DNA of 64,000 bases from Akkermansiaceae bacterium (GTDB lineage Bacteria; Verrucomicrobiota; Verrucomicrobiia; Verrucomicrobiales; Akkermansiaceae). The stretch is from positions 1-64,000 of the forward strand of contig JABDRB010000009.1 of the NCBI GenBank assembly GCA_013041925.1, read 5' to 3'. The stretch's first letter is position 1. Every line of letters begins with the position of its first letter. Positions 16,420 to 26,287 of the stretch are shown piece after piece. Made by a program: the position numbers and the translations under genes. The notes under the pieces are model-generated. The model ran no database searches, was not told the DNA's origin, and saw nothing but the letters and a program-made list of their open reading frames with translations.

Positions 16420-17883
16420 GTGAATATGCCTTCAGTCAAAAAATCATTTGCATGGTCGGCGGTAGAGCAGTTTGTTCCTAAGCTGATTCAGGTTGCTGTT
16501 ACCATCTTATTGGCGCGTGTGCTGGAACCTACGGATTATGGTCTGGTTGGTATGCTGGCTGTGTTCATAGGGATTGCGATGGTTCTGGCTGATTCGGGTC
16601 TTTCGGCCTCCCTTATTCAAAAAAAAGAAGTAACTCAGGATGATGAGACGAGTGTATTTTATATTAACATCGGACTAGGCTTATCATTAGCATTGCTATT
16701 ATGCGCTATTTCGCCATTGGTTGCTCAGTTCTATGATCAGGATTTGCTTGTCCCTTTGTTATGCCTGCAATCACTATCGATTGTTGTTTCATCATTTGCT
16801 ATCGTTCAAAGGGCATTGATGACACGGGCTATGGAGTTCCACAAGATGGCTCTAATTACTCTTGCCGGAACCACTGTATCTGGGTGCGTGGCTGTAGGAA
16901 TGGCGTATGCTGGTTGGGGAGTATGGAGTTTGATAGGCATGCTTTTATCGGGAAATATTACTCAAGTCATACTGTTCTGGATTAGTAGTTCATGGTCGCC
17001 AAGGGGGAATGTAAGAATTGCGAATATCCGTAAGATCTGGGACTTCAGTTCATACCTACTGTATTGTCAGCTGATCGGGATCGTCTTTCAAAATATGTAT
17101 TCTGTCATTATTGGTAAGTTTTACTCACCCGCCAGTTTGGGATACTATGACAGGGCTCAAAAACTACATATGCTTCCAGCAGGCACTATGAGTGGAATGA
17201 TCGGAAAAGTGGCATTCCCCCTATTTTCACAAATTCAGGACGATAAAGAATTACTGCTTTGCAGGATGCGTGAATTGATCCGCGTTTCACTCTTATTTTC
17301 TGCGGCTGGGATGTCGTTGCTGGCTCTTATTGCAGACCCTCTTGTTCCATTACTCATGACAGAGAAGTGGATGCCCTCTGTTCCCCTATTGAGGATTTTG
17401 TGTTATTCCGCAATGATCTGTCCCATTAGTTCCATGTTTCTCATGGCTCTTCAGGCTCAAGGTTATTCGAAACTCAATTTTCGTTTGGAGTCGATGAAGA
17501 TGGCGATTGGTGTGATCGTTGTTTTGAGTGCAGCTTCCTTTGGGATAGAAGCTTTGGCGTGGAGTGTCGTGGTATCCAGATGCATCGCTTATTTTATCAA
17601 CGTATGGTATCACGTAAAACTCCTAGGATATCGGTGGAAGTCCCAAGCATTTGATATATTGCCCACGTTTGTTCTTTGTGCCGTCGCAGCCTTCATTGCC
17701 TGGCAAGTGACCGCGGTTGATATAGATAACGCGCTGCTACACATGATGATGCTATCAAGTGTATTCGTTCTTTCGTTAGGAGCTGGGATTTTTTGCTTCA
17801 GGTCCATCTTTTTTCAAGACCTCTGGAAGCACGGAAATCAGACTATAGGTTTGTTACGACGGCAACTATTGAAAAGCTCCTAA
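16420..17883 (+). CDS. Polysaccharide flippase, Wzx/MOP family
   Basis: A 487-residue membrane protein with about 12-14 hydrophobic segments. The KKSFAWSAVEQFVPKLIQ start and ARVLEPTDYGLVGMLAVFIGIA block mark the polysaccharide-exporting branch of the MOP superfamily. It should move the lipid-linked repeat unit across the inner membrane for polymerisation. GTG at 16420 directly follows the reductase stop; the ATG at 16426 is an equally good start. It ends the tightly packed 6.0-17.9 kb gene run. Confidence 0.9.
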   Translation: MNMPSVKKSFAWSAVEQFVPKLIQVAVTILLARVLEPTDYGLVGMLAVFIGIAMVLADSGLSASLIQKKEVTQDDETSVFYINIGLGLSLALLLCAISPLVAQFYDQDLLVPLLCLQSLSIVVSSFAIVQRALMTRAMEFHKMALITLAGTTVSGCVAVGMAYAGWGVWSLIGMLLSGNITQVILFWISSSWSPRGNVRIANIRKIWDFSSYLLYCQLIGIVFQNMYSVIIGKFYSPASLGYYDRAQKLHMLPAGTMSGMIGKVAFPLFSQIQDDKELLLCRMRELIRVSLLFSAAGMSLLALIADPLVPLLMTEKWMPSVPLLRILCYSAMICPISSMFLMALQAQGYSKLNFRLESMKMAIGVIVVLSAASFGIEALAWSVVVSRCIAYFINVWYHVKLLGYRWKSQAFDILPTFVLCAVAAFIAWQVTAVDIDNALLHMMMLSSVFVLSLGAGIFCFRSIFFQDLWKHGNQTIGLLRRQLLKSS

Positions 17884-17913
17884 AAATTACGGAAAACACA
17901 CCCATTCAAATGT

Positions 17914-18072
17914 ATGGTAGACCGACTAAAATCTGAAAATAAATTAGCCAATGAAATGGGGAAACCCTTGGTAAGGGTAATCATTCCATCATATAATCAA
18001 GAGAAATATATCGAGGAAGCCATACGAAGCGTATGGAATCAAACGTCCTCAGACATTGAATTGATTTTTTGA
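17914..18072 (+). pseudogene. N-terminal remnant of a family 2 glycosyltransferase
   Basis: An open frame of 52 codons from the ATG at 17914 to TGA at 18070. It contains [20 protein letters not shown], the unmistakable start of a GT-A family 2 glycosyltransferase, and then stops after IELIF, just before the usual DDGSTD. No continuation is found in any frame up to 18168. The gene has been cut off and the rest lost; the AT-rich gene at 18169 may have arrived with the break. Confidence 0.75.
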
Positions 18073-18168
18073 GATGACTTGTTTTATGGCTGGCTTAGTG
18101 CCCTAAACTACTAGGAAAACCCCATTAACCGATGACCTTTCAGACAAAGTGAATCTTGCGCACATAAA

Positions 18169-19737
18169 ATGATTGTAAAAAAAAGAATAGATCTAAGGAA
18201 ATCTTATGATCAAATAAAAGCGAAAGCCAAAAAATATGTGGAGCGGTCCCATTATGAAAAGGGTTTGAGACAAATGGAATATGCGGCCTCCATTGCTTGG
18301 AGGTTCCCTGTACTTTCAGAGTTTGTTGATGATGAGCTCGAGCGTATGATAGAACATGTGACAGATGCTTTGCTTCCTGACTTGGTTATAGAAAATTCTG
18401 ATACAGGTCTGGCATGCAAGGAGGGGCGGCGCGTTGTATTTTATAATGGTCAAATTATTGATAATGGTGCGCTTTGTGAGCAGTATCTCATTTTTCTACT
18501 GAGCCATGGCTATCGTATATTGTTTATTGTTCCTGATTCTAGAAATACAAAAGCTGGGAAGAATATACTTACTCGATTAAGCACAAATAGAAATGTAGAA
18601 ATATTTATTCCTGAGAGCCGTTCGAAAATAGAAAAAATCAGACAAATTACCGATAAAGTTCGTCAATTTAACCCCCATTTTAGTTTCCTGCATTTTTTGC
18701 CAAATGATGTCGTGGGATATGCTTCTTTCGTAAAATTTAATAATCACAGGCGGTATTATATTGTTCATAACGATCACACGTTCTGGTTAGGAAAAGGGTG
18801 TGGTGATTATTTTTTAGAGTTTCGACAATTAGGGGTTAGGATCACTATGGACAAACGTAGTATTGACAGAACTAAAATAGTTCATCTTCCATTTTATCCA
18901 ATAGATAGTGGAGTCAGTTTCAAAGGTTTTCCTGCTGATTTTTCAAATAAGGTGGTTGGATTGTCTGGTGCTAACCTTTACAAATATTTTAAAGACCCCG
19001 AACTGAAATATTTTCACGCAATAAAAAAATTAATTGAGAATCATTCTAATTTTGTGTTTTGCCTATGCGGGAATGGTAATCCAGAGCAGGTTGAATGGAT
19101 TCACTCATTTATTAAAGAATATCGACTAGAGGAACGGTTTTATTATTTAGGAAATCGGCCAGATTTTTATGCTTTAGTTGGAAACATTGATATTATGTTT
19201 GAGTCTTATCCTATTGGGGGGGGGCTTACTATGCTTTTTGCTATAAATCAAGGAGTGGCAATGACAGGGATAGGTAGTAAGACTACATTTCCTGGACCTA
19301 CTGAAGAGTATCTAGATTTTGCTGAGTATCAGCAACCTGTCACCTTTGATGAATTTGAAAAAGATGCATCAAAATTGATTTCAGATCCGCTATATAGAGA
19401 AAATAATGTAAAGATTTTCTCCCAAGCATTAGCAAAACGGGAGGATTTTGATTCAAAATTAGAAAATATTTTGCTAGAGGGAGAAAATTATACCGACCCT
19501 CTTAAGTTCAATTTGATAGTGAAATGTCCCGAAGACTCTGATTTTGATATGTTTTTTAATGATGGAGATAAGCTTGGGGAAATGTACAAGAGAGCATGGA
19601 TTAGCTCATTTATTAATGGTAAATGGTTAATGAGAATCTGCAGTTTACTTATCACTTTGAGATATAGTGGGATGCGTTCTGTAATAGCTAGGGTGAGAAC
19701 ATTCTATGTGAAGAGTTTGACGGCACGCCGTAAATAA
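18169..19737 (+). CDS. Probable glycosyltransferase (GT-B type)
   Basis: A 522-residue cytoplasmic protein. The N-terminal 75 residues are helical and charged. The middle (residues about 90-210) reads like a GT-B donor-recognition half, and the C-terminal half has GLSGANLYKYF, FVFCLCGNGNPEQVEW, ERFYYLGNRPDFYALVGNIDIMFESYPIGGG and a loop near TTFPGPTEEY, resembling nucleotide-sugar binding of GT4/GT41-like enzymes. Sugar specificity is unknown. DNA here is visibly AT-richer than the flanking genes, consistent with horizontal acquisition. Confidence 0.72.
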   Translation: MIVKKRIDLRKSYDQIKAKAKKYVERSHYEKGLRQMEYAASIAWRFPVLSEFVDDELERMIEHVTDALLPDLVIENSDTGLACKEGRRVVFYNGQIIDNGALCEQYLIFLLSHGYRILFIVPDSRNTKAGKNILTRLSTNRNVEIFIPESRSKIEKIRQITDKVRQFNPHFSFLHFLPNDVVGYASFVKFNNHRRYYIVHNDHTFWLGKGCGDYFLEFRQLGVRITMDKRSIDRTKIVHLPFYPIDSGVSFKGFPADFSNKVVGLSGANLYKYFKDPELKYFHAIKKLIENHSNFVFCLCGNGNPEQVEWIHSFIKEYRLEERFYYLGNRPDFYALVGNIDIMFESYPIGGGLTMLFAINQGVAMTGIGSKTTFPGPTEEYLDFAEYQQPVTFDEFEKDASKLISDPLYRENNVKIFSQALAKREDFDSKLENILLEGENYTDPLKFNLIVKCPEDSDFDMFFNDGDKLGEMYKRAWISSFINGKWLMRICSLLITLRYSGMRSVIARVRTFYVKSLTARRK

Positions 19738-19822
19738 TACTGTTAGAATTAAGAGGCTTATTATTTTTTGAGTCTACGCTTATAGAGACAAGTTGTAAGC
19801 TTACATAACCATAGAAAATACA

Positions 19823-20413
19823 ATGCTCAAATTTGGAAAGATTTTGCACAATGCCAGAAAGGTGACTGGAAAACTGTGGGCTTTTTGCCTGCGATTACGT
19901 GGCGTGTCACATGGTAGTGGACTCGAACTTAAAGGTAAGCCCATCGTTACGCGTTGTGCGCACTCGGCAATTATACTAGGTGACAATGTGACGCTAAGTT
20001 CACATATCAGGTATAATCCACTATGTAACAATCAGCCCTGTGTATTAAGAACCATGGGCAAAGATTCAGAAATAATCATTGAAGATTTTGTAGGCATTAG
20101 TGGGTCTTCGATTTGTGCTGCATCTCGTATCACCATAGGAAAAGGAACGATTATTGGGACTGGTTCCGTCATCATGGATACGGATTTTCATCATCCAGAC
20201 GGTGAGTACCGATGGGATAACGATGCGACTAGCAGATCGCAGCCTATTAACATTGGCAGAGGGGTTTTCATAGGGACTAGATGCATAATTCTCAAAGGGG
20301 TAACCATTGGTGATCGGGCTATTATTGCTGCAGGGAGCGTTGTGGCAAAAGACGTTGCCGCAAATACTGTTGTGGGTAGCAATACGATGCAGGTTCTGAG
20401 GCATGCTTATTAA
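19823..20413 (+). CDS. Hexapeptide-repeat acetyltransferase (WbbJ/MaT-like)
   Basis: A 196-residue left-handed beta-helix protein. The repeats run from about residue 30 to the end, with VGISGSSICAASRITIGKGTIIGTGSVI and the DTDFHHPDG substrate loop of the maltose/galactoside/O-acetyltransferase group, then IGTRCIILKGVTIGDRAIIAAGSVVAKDV. It probably O-acetylates a sugar residue of the polymer or its lipid-linked precursor. It lies among glycosyltransferases with its own 85-base leader. Confidence 0.87.
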   Translation: MLKFGKILHNARKVTGKLWAFCLRLRGVSHGSGLELKGKPIVTRCAHSAIILGDNVTLSSHIRYNPLCNNQPCVLRTMGKDSEIIIEDFVGISGSSICAASRITIGKGTIIGTGSVIMDTDFHHPDGEYRWDNDATSRSQPINIGRGVFIGTRCIILKGVTIGDRAIIAAGSVVAKDVAANTVVGSNTMQVLRHAY

Positions 20414-20572
20414 TGAGTTGGCAATGTCGTTGCTCTAAGCGCTAACACTATAGGCAGTATTTTTGCTATGCAACACACGTGAGCTCACTCAAATTTTCCC
20501 CACTTCTGTTAAGTGGTCTCTTTTCCGAAATGCCACCTAATTATGATTACAAATTCTATAATAGAAGAAAAC

Positions 20573-21319
20573 ATGCTCATTAGTATTATTACAGCTGTCT
20601 ATAATGCTGAAGATACCATCGCTGAAACCATTCAGAGCGTGCGTGAGGGTGGTTATGATCATTATGAGCATATCATTATTGATGGTGGCTCTACGGATGG
20701 AACGTTGGATGTCGTTCGTTCGATGCAGCATGACCGCCTACGGTGGGTTTCAGAAAAAGATGAAGGCATTTATGATGCTATGAACAAGGGGATTGGGATG
20801 GCTGGAGGCGATTATATAGCGACCTTAAACGCGGATGATTATTACGTTCCGGGAGCGCTGGAAGAGGTTGCAAGAGCGATTGAAAAATCGAATGGGGCTT
20901 CTGTGGTCCATGGCAATATCATGTATCTCAAAAACGGGAGAGAGATGATCCATACCCCGCCAATTACCAAGCGAGTGTACAATGAGATACATATGCCTAG
21001 CCTGCATCCGGCTACATTTATCAAAAGTGATGTGTATGAACGATACGGATCTTACAATTTAGATTATAAGATTGCTGCAGATCATGATTACCTTATGAAT
21101 TTATATATTCATAAAGAGGGTTTCTATTATTTAAATAAAGTCGTTACCTGTATGCGATGGGGGGGAGCGTCTATTCAGCAGTGGAAATTGCAACATAAAG
21201 AACAGAGAAAAATTCATCGCAAATACGGTGTTGCTTTTATGAAACGATTACAGTTTGAGAGACTGTGTTTGATGGCTCAGATAAGGAGCTTTGTTAAAAG
21301 TATATTGGTTAGAAGATGA
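20573..21319 (+). CDS. Family 2 glycosyltransferase
   Basis: From the ATG at 20573 the protein is 248 residues and begins MLISIITAVYNAEDTIAETIQS, the family's exact N-terminus; the in-frame ATG at 20513 would add 20 unrelated residues. IIDGGSTDGTLDVV, EKDEGIYDAMNKGI and TLNADDYY (the DxD-like motif) mark the WcaA-like branch that adds sugars to polyprenyl-linked intermediates. A membrane anchor is not evident. Confidence 0.9.
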   Translation: MLISIITAVYNAEDTIAETIQSVREGGYDHYEHIIIDGGSTDGTLDVVRSMQHDRLRWVSEKDEGIYDAMNKGIGMAGGDYIATLNADDYYVPGALEEVARAIEKSNGASVVHGNIMYLKNGREMIHTPPITKRVYNEIHMPSLHPATFIKSDVYERYGSYNLDYKIAADHDYLMNLYIHKEGFYYLNKVVTCMRWGGASIQQWKLQHKEQRKIHRKYGVAFMKRLQFERLCLMAQIRSFVKSILVRR

Positions 21320-21407
21320 GGCGCTTTACTCGAGAATTAGCTCCATATCTTTCTGATCCTAAGCTCATCATCCCGACATTTAATTTAAAATCAAAACTCA
21401 GTAAATT

Positions 21408-22829
21408 GTGAATAATAAAGCTCTAGCGATACTTATAATACCTGTATTTTTAGTCATTGCTTTGTGGCTTACCTCATCAATGGCGACCTTAAACCCGTAT
21501 TATCAGATATATACGGTAGCCGGAGTTTTACTATTCAGCCTTACTCTTTTCGCTGGAAGACGTATTAGTTATGATGTCAAGTTTTTGATTTTTCTATTAC
21601 TTGGTTATGCCTTTGGAGGGAAAGGCTTTGCTTATGTCACACCATTTGAACCTTTTTACGTAGGGGAATTTTGTATGTGTATTTGCCTCCTATTATTGGT
21701 TTTCAGAATGAAGCTGTTTATCGCTGCAACCCGTGGGCACGGCCAGATGATATGGGTCCTAATGATCTGTATGATTTCATTATCAGGGCTGAGGCTTCTT
21801 TTTTTTGATTTTCAGGTGTACCGGATGTTAGCGATACGTGATTCGTCTACCGCATATTATGGGCTGTTTTTTATTGTGAGCTACGTAGCCATGGAAAAAG
21901 ATGCTAATTTTAGAGCCATGAAGAAGGTTCTTCCGTGGTGTTGTGCCCTTGCCTTGCTATCAGCAACTCTGGCTCATTTTAAAGTGCATCTGCTGCTGAT
22001 GGAGTTGCATCCCTATATGGGGAATGTGTTTTTTCCACATCAAGATACTACCAAGCCATTTTTAGCAGCCTTGCTCGTTAGCCTTAGCGTTCTAATCATA
22101 CAAAAGAAAAAACTCACGCCGATACCAGTATGCTTTGTAGTCACCGCCATTTTGCTACTAGGGCAAACCTCGGGTGTGGTAGCACTAATATTTGCCTATG
22201 CATTTCTTTTTTTAACGACACACCGAAAAGAATTTCTGATGTTGGGCATCGGGGGTGTATTTCTGGCACTAGTGGCAGTAGGAGTTATTGCAATATCGGC
22301 ATCAACAGGTGACAGCGAATACCTTGGAAAGGATCATGTAGAAACGTTCCAAGATATTCAGGATTTTGATACGAGAGTCAATAATGACAATACGACAAGT
22401 TGGCGTCTCGGGTGGTGGCGCACCATCTGGGACGAGACGATGGACTATTCCCCTTTATTTGGCCAAGGGTTTGGTGCTGACCTTTCAGGAGAATTTCAGG
22501 AAATAACTGAAGTTGAGTCTGTAGCGCGATACCCTCACAATGTTGCGTTTACAGTTATCGGGCGTATGGGACTTATTGGTCTATTTGCCTTTATGACTTT
22601 GATAAGTATCATATTACTTCACTTGCGTAGAGGAGCAATAATGATTCTCAGAGGCGGTGAGCTAGATTACCACTTTTTATTGGCGATCACATTCGTATTA
22701 GCAGGGATAGCTAATGGATTTTTACAGATGACGTATGAAGGTCCTTATGCTGCTATCCCCCATTGGGTCGTCCTTGGTTATGTGTTTGCATACATCAGGC
22801 GCTATCGGATCGGACGTTTAGAGGTTTAG
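21408..22829 (+). CDS. O-antigen ligase/polymerase-like membrane protein
   Basis: A 473-residue protein with about ten to twelve hydrophobic segments and a large polar loop (residues about 290-370) containing SWRLGWWRTIWDE and FGQGFGADL, a pattern typical of the Wzy/WaaL O-antigen ligase family. It probably polymerises repeat units on the outer side of the inner membrane. The start is GTG at 21408. A second, very different member of this family is at 31249; one may polymerise and the other ligate. Confidence 0.83.
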   Translation: MNNKALAILIIPVFLVIALWLTSSMATLNPYYQIYTVAGVLLFSLTLFAGRRISYDVKFLIFLLLGYAFGGKGFAYVTPFEPFYVGEFCMCICLLLLVFRMKLFIAATRGHGQMIWVLMICMISLSGLRLLFFDFQVYRMLAIRDSSTAYYGLFFIVSYVAMEKDANFRAMKKVLPWCCALALLSATLAHFKVHLLLMELHPYMGNVFFPHQDTTKPFLAALLVSLSVLIIQKKKLTPIPVCFVVTAILLLGQTSGVVALIFAYAFLFLTTHRKEFLMLGIGGVFLALVAVGVIAISASTGDSEYLGKDHVETFQDIQDFDTRVNNDNTTSWRLGWWRTIWDETMDYSPLFGQGFGADLSGEFQEITEVESVARYPHNVAFTVIGRMGLIGLFAFMTLISIILLHLRRGAIMILRGGELDYHFLLAITFVLAGIANGFLQMTYEGPYAAIPHWVVLGYVFAYIRRYRIGRLEV

Positions 22830-22840
22830 TCAGAGCCAAT

Positions 22841-23998
22841 ATGTTGAAAGTTGCTTACATATCCTGTTTTAGTTCAACAAAATCGTCATTATCTGAGTAT
22901 TCATTATGCTTCGCCCAGGTTTTAGGTGAAATCGACGGAGTCAGTCTTCTCAAGGTAGACCTGAGCGATTGGCATTTGAGATCAGGCAGGCAAATGTATA
23001 GAGAAGTTAAAAACTGTTTTAAACATTTTGTTGAACAAAAGGGGCCAATTGATTGTTTTCACTTCGAATTAGTCAATCACCACCTGATGGTTTGGGCCGC
23101 CATCATCGCCAAGGATGAATTAGGTATTGATGGGAAGGTATTCGCCACGCTGCATGACCCCCCTCTACCGGTCAATGGAGCATTGAGCCTTACGTTGCCC
23201 GAGAGCAAGATCATGCATCGCTTAGCAAGGCTTGCGGACATCGTGGCTCCTCGTTGGGTTTTTAGAAAGTTTGAGAGTGTGGTTGATGGTGCTTTTTTTC
23301 TATCCAAGGCTGGCGAGAAGTCTTTTGCCAAGAAATGGCCTGCAATGAAGACCGCAGTCATCCCGCATGTGCCTTTTGAATTACCCACTCATTTACAAAA
23401 CGAGTGGCGTCTAAATCCACTGAGAGAGAAAACAAAAAATAAACGGATCGAAGTCTTTTTTGCAGGTTTTTGGTGGAAACATAAGGGTATTGAGGAATTA
23501 ATTAAGGCGGTCAGCCTTCTTGCGGACGAGGGTGAAGAATTGCGACTTGTTCTAAGTGGCAAGGGGCCAGATTCGTATGTTAAAAAGATCGAACGACTTT
23601 TGAAGAAATTGAAGAATCAGGGCGTTGAAGTGCAGCAACCAGGTCATCTTGAGCTGGCAGACCTCTACCAGCGTGGGCATCAGGCGGATTGCTGGGTAGT
23701 ACCATACCATCGATCAAACAAAGTTTCTGCCAGTGGGGTGCTTGTAAGGGGTGGGATCTCACAAGCGCGGATGATAGTTTCAGATTTACCTCAGCTTAGA
23801 GAGACTGCTGAGTATTTTAAATCGAATGTAGGATACTATCGAGTCGGTGATGTTCGATCTCTTAAAAAAGCGATTAAGTCTATTATAATAATGAAACAGA
23901 CTAATAAAGCATTTGATACCCGTCTATATTTAGCTTCAAAAGATAAGTGTGAGCGAGATGTAGCCAATGCAGTGCGCCTTATGTTGGAATTTGAATAA
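22841..23998 (+). CDS. Family 4-like glycosyltransferase (GT-B)
   Basis: The ATG at 22841, 11 bases after the preceding stop, gives a 385-residue protein beginning MLKVAYISCFSS. The C-terminal half holds VFFAGFWWKHKGIEELIKAVSLL, LVLSGKGPDSYVKKIE and SASGVLVRGGISQARMIVSDLPQL, the donor-binding half of GT4 enzymes. The acceptor and sugar are unknown. An in-frame ATG at 22763 overlaps the upstream gene and is not preferred. Confidence 0.85.
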   Translation: MLKVAYISCFSSTKSSLSEYSLCFAQVLGEIDGVSLLKVDLSDWHLRSGRQMYREVKNCFKHFVEQKGPIDCFHFELVNHHLMVWAAIIAKDELGIDGKVFATLHDPPLPVNGALSLTLPESKIMHRLARLADIVAPRWVFRKFESVVDGAFFLSKAGEKSFAKKWPAMKTAVIPHVPFELPTHLQNEWRLNPLREKTKNKRIEVFFAGFWWKHKGIEELIKAVSLLADEGEELRLVLSGKGPDSYVKKIERLLKKLKNQGVEVQQPGHLELADLYQRGHQADCWVVPYHRSNKVSASGVLVRGGISQARMIVSDLPQLRETAEYFKSNVGYYRVGDVRSLKKAIKSIIIMKQTNKAFDTRLYLASKDKCERDVANAVRLMLEFE

Positions 23999-24016
23999 GG
24001 AGAATTAAATTTTCAA

Positions 24017-25156
24017 ATGAAAGACACAAAATATAAAATTATTTCGCTATTAAAGAAGCTGAAGTGGTCATTGGTACACTCATACTTCGCTATAGTACGG
24101 CTTTTACCTAAGGTGAGCTACCGCTATTTCCCTGCAGCCGGATTAAAGAATTGGATAGGTGAGTCTGATGGTGAGGAGCATCTCGTTATAGAAGGTCAGA
24201 AAATTGGCCATGTAGGCAAACGCTATATTTTCGATCAGATAGATTTTTGCAAAAAAAATAATCAGCCGTACAAAATATTCAGTAAAAATCTTGGTAAAAC
24301 AAGACTAATAGGCAGTATTCTAACGCCGATTAACAAAAGTTTTTATTTGGCTACAGAAGAACTAAGTTGTTACGATGCGAAGTATTTAATCAAGCATACA
24401 AATTTGACGCAAATGTATGTTGGTGATGTGCTTTACCTAAAGGGAGATTACACAAGTATTGTGGGCTACTGGACTTACTGTAAGAATTATTATCATTGGT
24501 TCATGGACGTTCTTCCTAGGCTAATAAACCTGCGACATATGCCGTCTGATGTTAAGATTATTGTCCCAAGTAATTTGACAGAGTATGAAATAGCATCCTT
24601 AAAATTTCTTGGTGTTTATGATCGGTGTGAATCGTTGCCTTCAGGTACGGATAATGTTGTTGTTGAGAATTTTTGGTTTTCTTCCTATGCTGGTGCATCG
24701 AATGCAATTAATCCAATCACTTATAATTTCCTAAGGGATAATCTTTTAGCCAATGTGGGCAGGTCTGAGACTAATGAAGAAATGATTTTTTTTACAAGGA
24801 GAGGAATTAAGCGTGGAGGGCTGCTTCTAGAGCAATTGGAAGAATACTTTAAGAATAAAGGATTTAAATTGATTGAGGGGGCTGATCATAGTTTTGAAGA
24901 GCAGGTTAACTATTGCCGAAACGCTAAGGTGATTGCAGGATTGCATGGTGCTGCTTTAACTAATATTCTTTGGGCTGAATCAGGAACTACTATTATTGAG
25001 ATTTTCTCTAGTAGTTGGTTGCGAGCGACTAAAGAGAATATATCTATCCTTGGAGGACTTAATTATGAACCAATTATTTTTGAATCATTTAACGACGGAG
25101 ATTTAAAATTTATCGATTGGAGAAAGTTAGATGAAATCATTAAGAAATATGTCTAA
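24017..25156 (+). CDS. Family 61 glycosyltransferase (DUF563)
   Basis: A 379-residue protein whose C-terminal half matches GT61: YYHWFMDVLPRLINL, FFTRRGIKRGGLLLEQLEEYFK and the signature IAGLHGAALTNILWAESGTTIIEIF. The GT61 family includes xylosyltransferases and other beta-linkage enzymes, which may fit the UDP-xylose supply from ugd and uxs at the start of the locus (inference). The gene is AT-rich. Its last 26 bases overlap the pyruvyltransferase gene, indicating translational coupling. Confidence 0.88.
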   Translation: MKDTKYKIISLLKKLKWSLVHSYFAIVRLLPKVSYRYFPAAGLKNWIGESDGEEHLVIEGQKIGHVGKRYIFDQIDFCKKNNQPYKIFSKNLGKTRLIGSILTPINKSFYLATEELSCYDAKYLIKHTNLTQMYVGDVLYLKGDYTSIVGYWTYCKNYYHWFMDVLPRLINLRHMPSDVKIIVPSNLTEYEIASLKFLGVYDRCESLPSGTDNVVVENFWFSSYAGASNAINPITYNFLRDNLLANVGRSETNEEMIFFTRRGIKRGGLLLEQLEEYFKNKGFKLIEGADHSFEEQVNYCRNAKVIAGLHGAALTNILWAESGTTIIEIFSSSWLRATKENISILGGLNYEPIIFESFNDGDLKFIDWRKLDEIIKKYV

Positions 25157-26174
25157 GTTCGTATTATGGGGAGGATTCGGGGGGTTGAATCTTGGAGATG
25201 ACTTGATTTTGGTTTCTACAATTCGTGATCTAGAAAGGTTTGACATCGATGGCTGTGTTTTTTTAATGGGTAGTGATTGGTCATTCATACAGAATTCAAT
25301 ACGTGTTGATTTCAGGCTGGTAGAGGATAGTTTTCTGAACAGGTTCAATTCCTACCGGGAGGGCTACTGCTTAGTTGTTCCCGGGGGCCAGGTTATTGAT
25401 GATGAATGCAAATATTTCCCGTATGGGAAATTAACCTTGGATGTGTTATTATCGAGATTATTTACTAAACAATATCCATATATTCTTTCAGTAGGTGTGC
25501 GTAATGTTTCTTCTAAGCTACACAAAATGTATGCTTGGATACACCGGTCAAGCATCCAAAAAATAATTGCCCGAGATGCTGTTAGCCAGAGCAATGTAGA
25601 GAAGATATACGGTAAGCATAAATCGACTATTATGCTAGATCCTGTAGTTGCAAACGAGAGCCTATGGTTAAGGCGTGATCACGTTAATCCGGACGCTAAT
25701 ACAGGTAAGGCCTTACTCGTTATGGGAGTTGAAAAAGCTAGACATGATTCTTGTAGTATGCTTGCCCTTGCAGGCCGATTTTGCAAACTGAGACTGCAAG
25801 GGGCCTTGAGTGTAATGCAGCATGATCGAAGGTTTGATCAAGATACAGCAAGTATTAGAAAATCTGATAAGGATTTAGACCTTTGTGAGGTGGGTTGGCC
25901 TACCGGTTTAGACGAGTTGTTATCTGCATATAGAGCACATTTGTATGTTTTTACTAATCGACTTCATGTTGCGCTAGTTGGCCTTATCAATGGGTGTTTG
26001 GTGCATTTGGATTCAAATACGCCCAAGCTGGAATCGATTAAATGCATGGGTTTTAGTTTGGCTTCTTATGAAGTAGATGGATTGACCTTTCATTATTTAG
26101 ATGAAAATGGGTGGAGGCAGCTACAAGATGCAGTAGAGCAGCGGGAGGAAGTGTTGAAGTCGCTATTTAAATAA
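25131..26174 (+). CDS. Polysaccharide pyruvyltransferase family protein
   Basis: Adds a pyruvate ketal from PEP to a sugar of the glycan. The 347 residues show GGFGGLNLGDDLIL near the N-terminus, VVPGGQVIDD, SVGVRNVSSKLH, ARDAVSQSNVEKIYG, LDPVVAN and TNRLHVALVGLINGC, the order typical of the CsaB/WcaK domain. It begins inside the 3' end of the GT61 gene, so the two are probably made together. The in-frame ATG at 25149 (MSKFVLWG) is an alternative start. Confidence 0.85.
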   Translation: MKSLRNMSKFVLWGGFGGLNLGDDLILVSTIRDLERFDIDGCVFLMGSDWSFIQNSIRVDFRLVEDSFLNRFNSYREGYCLVVPGGQVIDDECKYFPYGKLTLDVLLSRLFTKQYPYILSVGVRNVSSKLHKMYAWIHRSSIQKIIARDAVSQSNVEKIYGKHKSTIMLDPVVANESLWLRRDHVNPDANTGKALLVMGVEKARHDSCSMLALAGRFCKLRLQGALSVMQHDRRFDQDTASIRKSDKDLDLCEVGWPTGLDELLSAYRAHLYVFTNRLHVALVGLINGCLVHLDSNTPKLESIKCMGFSLASYEVDGLTFHYLDENGWRQLQDAVEQREEVLKSLFK

Positions 26175-26287
26175 TAGATCATATATTCCATGAGCTTCAG
26201 AGTTACAATAGGACTACTAACCTGCAAAAAAAAACTCTACTGTCTCCGATTAAGTTTTAGCTCGGAATAGTTATATTGTTAGGATTG

